Shown: piece by piece, positions 1 to 7,654 of the stretch | Numbering within the stretch: the stretch's first letter is position 1 | How the letters are laid out: every line of letters begins with the position of its first letter | Source of the DNA: Methylomonas sp. | GTDB taxonomy: Bacteria; Pseudomonadota; Gammaproteobacteria; Methylococcales; Methylomonadaceae | Length of the DNA stretch: 25,012 nt | Reading direction: 5' to 3' | Assembly: GCA_026990815.1 (NCBI GenBank) | Contig: JALXCS010000078.1 | Span: 322 to 25,333 of the forward strand | The notes under the pieces: model-generated | Told to the model about the DNA's origin: nothing | The model's input: the letters and a program-made list of their open reading frames with translations, nothing else | Database searches by the model: none | Made by a program: the position numbers and the translations under genes

Positions 1-1
1 T

Positions 2-769
2 CCTGGTTCTTACCCAGGTTTTCCGGAAATCGAACCCGAATACCAATTTACAATTCCATCGATACGATTTAAAGAAGCGTTATCAAAAACTATTTTTTGT
101 ATGGCGAATCAGGATTTTCGTTATTATTTGAATGGTCTGTCAATGAATATTGCAAATAGTACGCTTAAATTAGTTGCTTCTGATGGTCATCGAATGGCTT
201 TATTTCAAGATGAAATTAATCAAAATACCGGAATTTCCAGCAAAATCATCATTCCCAGAAAAGGTATTCAGGAGTTAACTCGAATTTTAGAGCTTTCTGA
301 TAATGATGTTTCCGTTTCAGTCAGCAAGAACAATATTCAGGTTATCGTTGAAAATCTCTTTTTTTCTGCAAAATTGATTGATGCCACCTATCCTAATTTT
401 CAGTCAGTATTCCAGCAGGAATTTCTTGATGCTATTCCAGTAAAAAAAGATGTCTTAAAAGAAGCTTTGACTCGTGTTGCTATTCTTTCTAACGAAAAGA
501 GCAAAGGAATAACACTTTATTTTGATTCCGATCAAATTCAACTGACTGCCTTTAATCCTGAACATGAAGAAGCTGAAGAAAATGTGGCTGTTGAATACTC
601 TGGTGAACCGATTAGGATATCTTTTAATGGTCAATATTTAATTGACGCACTAAATATTCTTGATTCTGATATTGTTTTTTTGATTATTTCTAGAGATTTT
701 AGCTGTTGTTTTGTTGAGGAATCAACTCCTGCGCCCTATAGTTATATCGTGATGCCCATGACGCTTTAG
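2..769 (+). CDS. dnaN: DNA polymerase III subunit beta (sliding clamp), 3' part
   Basis: The reading frame is open from the first complete codon at position 2, so the 5' end lies outside the window; about 255 C-terminal residues of a protein normally near 366 are present. The clamp is a ring-shaped dimer that encircles DNA and tethers DNA polymerase III and other partners. Recognisable clamp segments are the MANQDFRYYLNG stretch, DGHRMALF, IIIPRKGIQEL, RVAILSNEKSKG and NPEHEEAEE, and it ends in MPMTL, matching the C-terminal MPMRL of the E. coli protein that closes the hydrophobic partner pocket. The ATG at 101 is an internal methionine, not the start. recF follows after 9 bases, the usual dnaA-dnaN-recF-gyrB order near oriC. 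Confidence 0.97.
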   Translation, partial: PGSYPGFPEIEPEYQFTIPSIRFKEALSKTIFCMANQDFRYYLNGLSMNIANSTLKLVASDGHRMALFQDEINQNTGISSKIIIPRKGIQELTRILELSDNDVSVSVSKNNIQVIVENLFFSAKLIDATYPNFQSVFQQEFLDAIPVKKDVLKEALTRVAILSNEKSKGITLYFDSDQIQLTAFNPEHEEAEENVAVEYSGEPIRISFNGQYLIDALNILDSDIVFLIISRDFSCCFVEESTPAPYSYIVMPMTL

Positions 770-778
770 TCAATATTG

Positions 779-1855
779 ATGAGTTTGGAAAAACTTGACA
801 TTTATCGGGTAAGAAATATTGTCCAGGCTTCTTTATTACCTTCATCCGGCATTAATTTTATTTTCGGAAAGAATGGCAGCGGCAAAAGTGCCCTACTTGA
901 TGCATTGTTCATTCTTGGAAGAGCAAAGTCGTTTAGATCTAATTCTATCAAACAAGTTATTCAATTAAATCAGCCTGATTTAATTGTTTCCGCTAAACTT
1001 AAACACCATAATTCCACGACGACCTCGCTTGGAATTCAGTTAGGATTAAAATCGAAAACAATTCATCTAAATCATCAAGAAATATATTCAAGTTCGGAAT
1101 TAGCCCATGTTTTCCCTGTCCAACTTATAACTCCTAAAAGCTATCAGTTACTTGATGGTGGACCTCAATTTAGAAGAGAGTTTATGGATTGGGGGGTATT
1201 TAATATGAATCATGATTTTTTAACTGTTTGGCGAAGTTTCAAGAAAGCTTTATTACATCGTAATGCATTATTAAAAAAACATGATTTAAAACAGATTAAT
1301 GTTTGGAATCAGGAATTAGCCCAATACGGTACAATATTGACTGAATATCGTCAGCAGTATCTGATTCTGCTTGAGCCTTTTATTAGAAAAATTGCTGATA
1401 TTTTTATTAAAATAAATAATCCTGAAATTAAATTTGTTACTGGATGGGAGAAAGGCTACTCCTATCTTGATTGTTTACAGCAGGATCTTGAAAAAGACCT
1501 GAAATTTGGATACACACATAGTGGACCACATCGTGGGGACTTTGTTTTTTACTCTGACGGCAGGATTGCGAAAGACTTTGTTTCTCGTGGTCAATTAAAG
1601 GCTCTAATATTGACTCTTAAGTTAGCACAGGTTCAATTATTTAAATCTGATTTATCTCAGGATATGTGTCTTCTAATTGACGACTTTAGCTCGGAATTCG
1701 ATTCCATTAGTAGAAACAAGCTTTTGACTTTTTTGTCACAGCTAGATAATCAGGTTTTTATAACCACCAATGAATTCAATGAATTTGGAAATATTGAAAT
1801 GGATGGGCAATACAAAGTGTTTCACGTGGAACAAGGCAAGGTTAAATTAATGTGA
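779..1855 (+). CDS. recF: DNA replication and repair protein RecF
   Basis: RecF is an SMC-like ATPase that with RecO and RecR loads RecA at single-strand gaps. The 358-residue product shows the Walker A motif GKNGSGKS (residues 30-37), the FRS segment after it, an ABC-type signature region around SRGQLKALILTLKLAQ, and Walker B LLIDDFSSEFD (Asp301/Asp302). The ATG at 779 is chosen because the product then begins MSLEKL, like the MSL start of the E. coli protein; an in-frame TTG directly upstream (776) is a possible alternative. No clear Shine-Dalgarno is visible, so coupling to dnaN translation is likely. The last codons contain a perfect parS site (1818-1833), and a second lies immediately after the stop. 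Confidence 0.96.
   Translation: MSLEKLDIYRVRNIVQASLLPSSGINFIFGKNGSGKSALLDALFILGRAKSFRSNSIKQVIQLNQPDLIVSAKLKHHNSTTTSLGIQLGLKSKTIHLNHQEIYSSSELAHVFPVQLITPKSYQLLDGGPQFRREFMDWGVFNMNHDFLTVWRSFKKALLHRNALLKKHDLKQINVWNQELAQYGTILTEYRQQYLILLEPFIRKIADIFIKINNPEIKFVTGWEKGYSYLDCLQQDLEKDLKFGYTHSGPHRGDFVFYSDGRIAKDFVSRGQLKALILTLKLAQVQLFKSDLSQDMCLLIDDFSSEFDSISRNKLLTFLSQLDNQVFITTNEFNEFGNIEMDGQYKVFHVEQGKVKLM
1818..1833. promoter_or_regulatory. parS: parS, ParB centromere-binding site, copy 1 (inside recF)
   Basis: The 16 bases TGTTTCACGTGGAACA read on the other strand as TGTTCCACGTGAAACA, which is the canonical B. subtilis parS sequence with no mismatch. ParB binds such sites near oriC and, through CTP-dependent sliding and with ParA, drives chromosome segregation. 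This copy lies within the recF coding frame and forms part of the codons for Val-Phe-His-Val-Glu-Gln near the C-terminus. That it is bound in this organism is inferred from the perfect match, the origin-proximal setting and the second copy 38 bases downstream. Confidence 0.88.
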
Positions 1856-1871
1856 TGTTTCACGTGGAACA
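1856..1871. promoter_or_regulatory. parS: parS, ParB centromere-binding site, copy 2 (recF-gyrB gap)
   Basis: The same 16 bases as copy 1, in the same orientation, begin directly after the recF stop codon. Here the dyad is longer: positions 1853-1874 form a 22-bp inverted repeat with a single mismatched pair, because the flanking TGA and TCA also match. It lies 25 bases before the gyrB start codon, so bound ParB would sit on the gyrB upstream region, where a TAATAT sequence at 1887-1892 could serve as a -10 element. Regulation of gyrB by ParB is inference only. Confidence 0.88.
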
Positions 1872-1896
1872 TCACAAAAAATAGGTAATATAAAAC

Positions 1897-4311
1897 ATGA
1901 CTGGGAAAAATGGAGAATACGATAGTTCAAATATCAAAGTACTAAAAGGGCTTGATGCTGTCAGAAAAAGGCCCGGAATGTACATTGGGGACACTGATGA
2001 TGGAACTGGCTTGCATCATATGGTTTTTGAAGTGGTTGATAATTCAATAGATGAAGCTTTAGCTGGTTTTTGTAAGGAAATAAAAGTAATTATTCATGCC
2101 AACGGTTCGGTTACAGTTTCGGATGATGGTCGGGGTATTCCTGTAGATATGCATCCAGAGGAAGGGAAAACTGCTGCAGAAGTAATTATGACAGTACTAC
2201 ATGCCGGCGGAAAGTTTGACGACAATGCCTACAAAGTATCTGGCGGTTTGCATGGAGTAGGGGTTTCAGTGGTTAATGCACTTTCAGAAGAACTGAAGCT
2301 TGAAATTAAGAAAGATGGCTTTGTTTACCGGCAACGTTATTTGAAAGGTGAACCTCAAGCACCGTTAGAAAAAATGGAAGCAACAGATAAGCATGGCACC
2401 ACTATTACCTTCAAGCCGAGTTCTGAAACCTTTTCTGATATTGAATTTCATTTTGATATTTTGACAAAACGATTACGAGAGTTATCGTTCCTGAATTCAG
2501 GAGTCAAAATTTCTGTGATTGATGAAAGGAGTAATAAACAGGAGGTCTTTGAATTTGAAGGTGGTATCAGCGCTTTTGTTGAGCATCTAAACAAAAACAA
2601 AACGCCGTTGTTTGATCAAGTGTTCCATTTTTCAGCAGAAAAAGAAGATGTAGTTATTGAAGTTGCTATGCAGTGGAATGACTCTTATCAAGAGAATATT
2701 TTTTGTTATACCAATAATATTCCTCAACGTGATGGTGGCTCCCATCTTGCCGGATTTAGAGGAGCACTAACTCGCACTATTAACCAGTACATTGAAAATA
2801 GTGGTCTGGCAAAAAAAGAAAAGGTAACAGTTGCAGGTGATGATGCGCGTGAAGGATTGACGGCAGTACTTTCAGTAAAGGTACCAGATCCAAAATTTTC
2901 TTCACAAACTAAAGAAAAACTGGTTTCGTCAGAAGTTAAGCCTTTAGTTGAATCGACAATGAACGAAAAACTCAATGATTTTTTGCTGGAAAACCCAACC
3001 ATTGCCAAAACTATAGCCGGGAAAATTATTGATGCCGCTCGCGCCAGGGATGCGGCAAGAAAGGCGCGGGAGATGACTCGTCGTAAAACCACGCTTGATA
3101 TTGCCGGATTACCGGGAAAACTTGCAGATTGTCAGGAAAAAGACCCGGCAAAATCTGAACTGTTTATTGTAGAAGGGGATTCAGCCGGTGGCTCGGCTAA
3201 ACAGGGTAGGGATCGTAAAACCCAGGCAATTTTGCCATTAAAAGGAAAAATTTTAAATGTAGAAAAAGCCAGATTTGACAAAATGCTGTCTTCTGATGAA
3301 GTGGGCACTTTGATAACTGCCTTGGGCTGCGGGATTGGTAAAGACGAATACAATATTGACAAGCTCCGTTATCATCGAATTATCATTATGACCGATGCGG
3401 ATGTGGACGGCTCTCATATTCGCACTTTATTGCTGACTTTTTTTTACCGACAATTACCAGAGTTGATAGAGAGAGGTTATATCTATATAGCACAACCACC
3501 TCTGTATAAAATCAAAAAAGGAAAGCAAGAGCATTATGTGAAAGATGATGTCAGTTTAAATCAGTATCTGATTCAATTGGCCCTTGATAAGGCACAATTG
3601 TTTGCCAATGAAGAGACTCCTCCCATCAAGGGCCAGGGACTTGAACAATTGGCTGTTAGTTATAGCAAGGTATCCAGTATCATAAATCGTTTATCAAGGC
3701 GATATGATGAGACTTTTCTGCAACAGCTAACTGAGTTTAAATCGATTAATGAAGATACACAAAGTGATTCAGATAAATTTAGCCAATGGTTGAAGGAGCT
3801 GGAGGCTCTACTAAATCAAAAATCCAAGCGCACAGTTTTCACAATTGAATTGGAATATCATGATAAGGATGATTTCAGTGTTATCGTGAACAAAAAAATG
3901 CATGGTATTAACAAAACCATTATTGTGCAGGCCAATTTCTTCAATAGCCAGGATTATAAAACTATCGCTGAGTATGTGGGAAATACCTTGGATCTTTTTG
4001 GCGAAGAATCATTCATACAGCTTGGGGAAAGAAAGCAGTCGGTAGATTCTTTCAAACAGGCTTTTGACTGGATGATGAAAGAAATCAAAAAAGGCCAGCA
4101 TATCCAGCGTTACAAAGGACTGGGTGAAATGAACCCGGAACAGCTTTGGGAAACGACATTAGATGCTGACAGCCGCAGAATGTTACAAGTCAACATTGAA
4201 GACGCAATTGCGGCAGATGAGGTGTTTACCACGCTGATGGGCGATGTTGTTGAACCACGCAGAGACTTTATCGTCAAGCATGCGTTGGATGTTGCCAATC
4301 TTGATGTTTAA
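1897..4311 (+). CDS. gyrB: DNA gyrase subunit B
   Basis: GyrB is the ATPase and TOPRIM subunit of gyrase, which introduces negative supercoils with GyrA. At 804 residues it equals the E. coli length and so carries the long insertion in the C-terminal half typical of proteobacterial GyrB. GHKL ATPase motifs are visible: EVVDNSIDEALAG, DDGRGIPVD and GGLHGVGVSVVNALS, followed by the QTK loop at 337-339. The TOPRIM domain has Glu426 in EGDSAGG and the metal-binding DADVD (Asp500, 502, 504). Asp428 and Lys449, the positions matching quinolone-relevant Asp426/Lys447 in E. coli, are unchanged. The gene ends 12 bases before lgt. Confidence 0.98.
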   Translation: MTGKNGEYDSSNIKVLKGLDAVRKRPGMYIGDTDDGTGLHHMVFEVVDNSIDEALAGFCKEIKVIIHANGSVTVSDDGRGIPVDMHPEEGKTAAEVIMTVLHAGGKFDDNAYKVSGGLHGVGVSVVNALSEELKLEIKKDGFVYRQRYLKGEPQAPLEKMEATDKHGTTITFKPSSETFSDIEFHFDILTKRLRELSFLNSGVKISVIDERSNKQEVFEFEGGISAFVEHLNKNKTPLFDQVFHFSAEKEDVVIEVAMQWNDSYQENIFCYTNNIPQRDGGSHLAGFRGALTRTINQYIENSGLAKKEKVTVAGDDAREGLTAVLSVKVPDPKFSSQTKEKLVSSEVKPLVESTMNEKLNDFLLENPTIAKTIAGKIIDAARARDAARKAREMTRRKTTLDIAGLPGKLADCQEKDPAKSELFIVEGDSAGGSAKQGRDRKTQAILPLKGKILNVEKARFDKMLSSDEVGTLITALGCGIGKDEYNIDKLRYHRIIIMTDADVDGSHIRTLLLTFFYRQLPELIERGYIYIAQPPLYKIKKGKQEHYVKDDVSLNQYLIQLALDKAQLFANEETPPIKGQGLEQLAVSYSKVSSIINRLSRRYDETFLQQLTEFKSINEDTQSDSDKFSQWLKELEALLNQKSKRTVFTIELEYHDKDDFSVIVNKKMHGINKTIIVQANFFNSQDYKTIAEYVGNTLDLFGEESFIQLGERKQSVDSFKQAFDWMMKEIKKGQHIQRYKGLGEMNPEQLWETTLDADSRRMLQVNIEDAIAADEVFTTLMGDVVEPRRDFIVKHALDVANLDV

Positions 4312-4323
4312 CAAATTAAAGAC

Positions 4324-5106
4324 ATGATTCAATATCCTTCAATTGATCCCGTTGCCATTGCCATCGGGCCACTAAAAGTTCACTGGTACGGCTTGATGTA
4401 TCTGATCGGTTTTGCCGGGGTTTGGCTGTTAGGCAAAAAAAAAGCGGAAAAGTCTTGGTCGCCTATTAAACCCGAAGCCATGGAAGATTTGGTTTTTTAT
4501 GGCGCCATGGGGGTAATACTCGGCGGGCGAATCGGTTACATCCTGTTTTACAATTTTCAGGCGTTTTTACATGATCCTGTCATCTTGATCAAAATCTGGC
4601 AAGGTGGTATGTCATTTCACGGCGGTATGCTTGGCGTATTTGTTGCCATGTGGTTGTTTGCCAAAAAACAAAACTGTTCCATGCTGCAACTAACCGACAT
4701 TATCGCACCCTTAGCGCCTATCGGATTATTTGCCGGACGTATTGGTAATTTCATTAATGCAGAACTTTGGGGGCATACCACAGATGTTCCTTGGGCAATG
4801 GTATTTCCGGGTGGTGGCCCATTACCCCGACATCCTTCACAATTGTATGAAGCATTGCTGGAAGGTGTTCTACTGTTTATCATCATGTGGATTTACACCA
4901 GCAAACCTCGTCCGGTGATGGCACCCACAGGTATGGCAGTGATGCTTTATGGCTGTTTTCGTTTTTTTGTGGAATTTTTCCGCATGCCCGATGCTCACCT
5001 GGGCTATATATTTGCCGATTGGGTAACGATGGGTCAGATCTTATCCTTACCAATGATTATTATTGGGGCCGGGATGATCTTTTTTGCCTACCGAAAAAAA
5101 GCATGA
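4324..5106 (+). CDS. lgt: Prolipoprotein diacylglyceryl transferase
   Basis: Lgt is an inner-membrane enzyme that transfers diacylglycerol from phosphatidylglycerol to the lipobox cysteine of prolipoproteins, the first step of lipoprotein maturation. The 260-residue, mostly hydrophobic product has HWYGLMYLIGF near the N-terminus, GGRIGYILFYNF, GGMSFHGG with the essential-type His99, the family signature GRIGNFINAELWG, and RHPSQLYEALLEG. It is about 30 residues shorter than E. coli Lgt, mainly in the loop after the signature. Its TGA overlaps the thyA ATG, suggesting translational coupling. Substrates within the window include the lipoprotein at 10873-11427 and the broken lemA product. Confidence 0.97.
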   Translation: MIQYPSIDPVAIAIGPLKVHWYGLMYLIGFAGVWLLGKKKAEKSWSPIKPEAMEDLVFYGAMGVILGGRIGYILFYNFQAFLHDPVILIKIWQGGMSFHGGMLGVFVAMWLFAKKQNCSMLQLTDIIAPLAPIGLFAGRIGNFINAELWGHTTDVPWAMVFPGGGPLPRHPSQLYEALLEGVLLFIIMWIYTSKPRPVMAPTGMAVMLYGCFRFFVEFFRMPDAHLGYIFADWVTMGQILSLPMIIIGAGMIFFAYRKKA

Positions 5107-5936
5107 AACAGTATTTGTCATTACTGAAAGATGTGCTGGAAAACGGTGTGATTAAAAGTGATCGGACCGGCACCGGTACCCGTTCGGTTTTTGGCCGGCA
5201 AGTTCGTTACGATTTGCAACAAGGTTTTCCTTTACTTACTACCAAAAAATTACATATCCGTTCCATTATCTATGAACTGTTGTGGTTTTTGCGTGGTGAT
5301 ACCAATATTCAGTTCCTACAGGAGAATGGCGTTACGATTTGGGATGAGTGGACGACAGAAAAAGGCGAATTAGGGCCTGTATATGGCGCGCAGTGGCGTA
5401 ATTGGCTTGGAAGTAATGGCAAGGTATATGATCAGGTGATTTCGTTGCTTGACGGGCTTAAAAACAAGCCTGATAGCCGCAGGCATATTATCAGCGGCTG
5501 GAATGTTGCCTGTTTACCGGATGAAACCATATCCCCACAGGAAAATGTTAAGGCAGGAAAAATGGCTTTACCTCCCTGCCATTTGCTTTATCAGTGGTAT
5601 GTTGCAGAAGGAAAATTAAGCGGTTCCTTGTATATCAGAAGCAATGATTTATTTTTGGGCAATCCCTACAATACCGCAAGTCTGGCTTTTTTTACCCATA
5701 TGCTGGCGCAGCAATGTGATCTGGAAGCCGGAGAAATCATTATCTCCATTGGCGATTGCCATTTGTACAATAACCATATTGAGCAGGCAAAAGAGCAACT
5801 AAGCCGAGAGACTAGACCTTTGCCCCGATTTCAATTCAAACGTAAACCAGCCAGTATCTTTGATTATCAATATGAAGATTTTGTTATCACAGGTTATGAT
5901 CCTCATCCCAGTATCAGTGCTCCTATAGCCGTATGA
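5103..5936 (+). CDS. thyA: Thymidylate synthase
   Basis: Converts dUMP to dTMP using methylene-tetrahydrofolate, producing dihydrofolate that the adjacent folA product recycles. The start at 5103 overlaps the lgt stop (ATGA); the frame stays open further upstream, but the family begins at MKQYLSLL. Seen: the phosphate-binding DRTGTGT, ELLWFLRGDTNI, WDEW, the catalytic Cys159 in PPCH, GNPYNTAS with the dUMP-contacting Asn, and GDCHLYNNH. The 277 residues exceed the 264 of E. coli because of an extra segment of about 13 residues before the catalytic loop (around LPDETISPQENV), found in many homologues. The loop usually written QRSCD is IRSND here, which keeps the Arg, Ser and Asp. Confidence 0.96.
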   Translation: MKQYLSLLKDVLENGVIKSDRTGTGTRSVFGRQVRYDLQQGFPLLTTKKLHIRSIIYELLWFLRGDTNIQFLQENGVTIWDEWTTEKGELGPVYGAQWRNWLGSNGKVYDQVISLLDGLKNKPDSRRHIISGWNVACLPDETISPQENVKAGKMALPPCHLLYQWYVAEGKLSGSLYIRSNDLFLGNPYNTASLAFFTHMLAQQCDLEAGEIIISIGDCHLYNNHIEQAKEQLSRETRPLPRFQFKRKPASIFDYQYEDFVITGYDPHPSISAPIAV

Positions 5937-6427
5937 ACATTTCCCTGATCGTTGCCATGGCCAGTAACCGGGTGATTGGTGCAGATAACAAAATGCCCTG
6001 GCATCTTCCTGCTGATCTTAATAAATTCAAGCAAATCACTTTGGGCAGCCCAATTCTGATGGGACGTAAAACCCATGAATCCATTGGCCGGGTACTACCA
6101 GGCAGAGACAATATCATCATTAGCCGTAATCCTGGCTATCAGGCGCAAGGCTGTCAGGTATTCCCAAGTATTGAAACGGCATTATCCAGTTTCCAGAAAT
6201 GTCAGGAAATTTTTGTCATCGGTGGCTCATCGCTTTACGAATCAATGCTAGATAAAGCCAGGATGATTTATTTAACTGAAATACATGCAGAATTCTCTGG
6301 AGATACTTATTTTCCGGAACTGGATGAAAATAATTGGATTGAGGTTGAACGTAAGCATATAGATCATGATCCCGATGTTGATTTTTCCTATAGTTTTATT
6401 AAATTAATGCACAATACAAGTAATTGA
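5933..6427 (+). CDS. folA: Dihydrofolate reductase
   Basis: Reduces dihydrofolate to tetrahydrofolate with NADPH, regenerating the cofactor oxidised by ThyA. The 164-residue product has the type I DHFR pattern: ISLIVAMASNRVIG, MPWHLPADL with catalytic Asp28 (E. coli Asp27), GRKTHESIG, LPGRDNIIISR, and the NADPH-binding VIGGSSLYE, ending in a typical GDTYFPELD and a final beta strand. The ATG overlaps the thyA TGA by the ATGA arrangement, so lgt-thyA-folA is probably one translationally coupled unit. The next 86 bases contain no clear terminator hairpin. Confidence 0.96.
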   Translation: MNISLIVAMASNRVIGADNKMPWHLPADLNKFKQITLGSPILMGRKTHESIGRVLPGRDNIIISRNPGYQAQGCQVFPSIETALSSFQKCQEIFVIGGSSLYESMLDKARMIYLTEIHAEFSGDTYFPELDENNWIEVERKHIDHDPDVDFSYSFIKLMHNTSN

Positions 6428-6513
6428 TTATAAAATAACTATTGGAAGATTTTGCTAACAATCAATAAATTTATTTAAAATTATAGGTTAGTAAAAAGAC
6501 CGCATTTATTCAA

Positions 6514-7302
6514 ATGAACGAATCCAGGGTATTTCTAGTCACCGGTGCGGCAGGAGCCATCGGGAAAGCCATTGCCAGAAAGCTGGCGGAAGTCGAAAAT
6601 TCTGAAGTTGTACTGGTTTGCAGAAACAAGCAAAAAGCACAACTGACAGTTGATGAAATCGTTGATTATACGCGAAATCCCAAGGTTCGTTATGAACTTG
6701 CTGACCTCAGTCGGTATCAGGAAATCAGGGAACTGGCAAAACGCTGGACTGGGCCTTTGCAGGTATTGGTCAATAATGCGGCGATTACGCCAAGAAGCCG
6801 GCAGGAAACACCGGAAGGTATCGAGTTGCAATTTGCAACCAATGTGTTGGGTTATTTCTGGTTAATCAATGAATTTACTGATGTTCTCGAAACATCTGCG
6901 CCAGCGCGCATTATCAATGTAGCCAGTTATTGGGCAGGCGGTTTGGATATCAATGATCTGGAATTCAAAAAAAGAAGCTATGATAACGACAAGGCATACC
7001 GGCAATCGAAACAGGCCAATCGTATGTTAACTGCTGCATTTGCAGAAAAACTCGGTCCGGATGTCACTGTCAATGCTTGCCATCCGGGTGATGTCAATTC
7101 CACCTTGAGCAACAATTTAGGTTTTGGCGGTCATGAAACACCGGATCAGGACGCGGCAACCCCGGTATGGTTGGCAACCGATACCATTGGTCAGACAGTC
7201 ACGGGAAAATATTTTGAACATTGTAAGGAAACAGTTTGTGCGTTCAGCCAGGATAGACAAGCAGTACAAAATCTTTATGATGCTTGTTTGAATTATGCTT
7301 AA
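6514..7302 (+). CDS. Short-chain dehydrogenase/reductase family oxidoreductase
   Basis: A classical-type SDR of 262 residues. The Rossmann nucleotide-binding motif is TGAAGAIG (residues 10-17), the structural NNAA motif is at 87-90, and the catalytic Ser138, Tyr162 and Lys166 (YRQSK) are all in place. The Arg after the second strand (VCRNKQKA) suggests NADP(H) preference. The overall layout, with HPGDVNSTL following the active site, resembles the retinol-dehydrogenase/WWOX-like branch, but the natural substrate cannot be read from sequence. It stands alone: 86 bases separate it from folA and a repeat-rich stretch follows, so neighbours do not indicate its pathway. Confidence 0.88.
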   Translation: MNESRVFLVTGAAGAIGKAIARKLAEVENSEVVLVCRNKQKAQLTVDEIVDYTRNPKVRYELADLSRYQEIRELAKRWTGPLQVLVNNAAITPRSRQETPEGIELQFATNVLGYFWLINEFTDVLETSAPARIINVASYWAGGLDINDLEFKKRSYDNDKAYRQSKQANRMLTAAFAEKLGPDVTVNACHPGDVNSTLSNNLGFGGHETPDQDAATPVWLATDTIGQTVTGKYFEHCKETVCAFSQDRQAVQNLYDACLNYA

Positions 7303-7347
7303 TTTATCTACTACAGATAGATAATCTTCAAAAATTTCTTATTTTTT

Positions 7348-7398
7348 ACCGCGTACACCGGAACCGTAAGCTGGATTAGCGGAGCGTTATCCGGCATT
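7348..7398 (+). repeat. 51-bp inverted repeat, left arm
   Basis: This segment, which begins ACCGCGTACACCGGAACC, recurs in reverse complement at 8665-8715 with one mismatch over 51 bases. The sequence includes the palindrome-like GCGGAGCGTTATCCGGC motif, similar in style to dispersed repeats that occur in many copies in proteobacterial genomes. The two arms flank the DUF1269 gene and most of its upstream region. Confidence 0.9.
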
Positions 7399-7609
7399 CG
7401 AAACAAATGTAATGCGTTTCACTTTTACATCCTACGTGCCGGGTATTTGATAGGTTTATCGGCTCTGTGTTGAATAAAAAGGATTGTTTCTTTGTCGCCG
7501 ATGATTTCATCCTTTAATTAACATAGAGCGGGTTTATTGACACAGAATTTTGAACGCCCTCGGCTTTTAGCCGGTGGTATGTTCACGGGGCTACTGAATT
7601 CGTCGGGAA

Positions 7610-7648
7610 TTGTTCCGAAACACGTTAGGAAAGCGCATTTCGGAACAA
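7610..7648. repeat. Perfect 11-bp stem-loop downstream of the DUF1269 gene
   Basis: TTGTTCCGAAA at 7610-7620 pairs perfectly with TTTCGGAACAA at 7638-7648 across a 17-base loop. It begins 7 bases beyond the minus-strand stop codon of the DUF1269 gene, so it could act as a transcription stop or 3'-end stabiliser. No T-run follows it on the minus strand, so it is not a standard intrinsic terminator. Confidence 0.5.
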
Positions 7649-7654
7649 ATTGCT

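Larger units (their letters stand above)
7303..7654. other. Repeat-rich intergenic stretch without a convincing gene
   Basis: These 352 bases between the SDR gene and the minus-strand DUF1269 gene contain no believable coding frame. They hold one arm of a 51-bp inverted repeat (7348-7398), a pair of imperfect inverted arms around 7459-7481 and 7508-7530 (CTCTGTGTT against AACATAGAG), a short CGGCT/AGCCG hairpin followed by a GTTCAC sequence (about 7553-7585) resembling the right end of IS200/IS605-type elements, and a strong 11-bp hairpin (7610-7648). It looks like accumulated small repeats and mobile-element debris. Confidence 0.7.

Noticed and set aside
4887..5102. Upstream in-frame extension of thyA
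   Set aside because: It overlaps lgt out of frame and encodes nothing like thymidylate synthase; homology and the ATGA overlap place the start at 5103.
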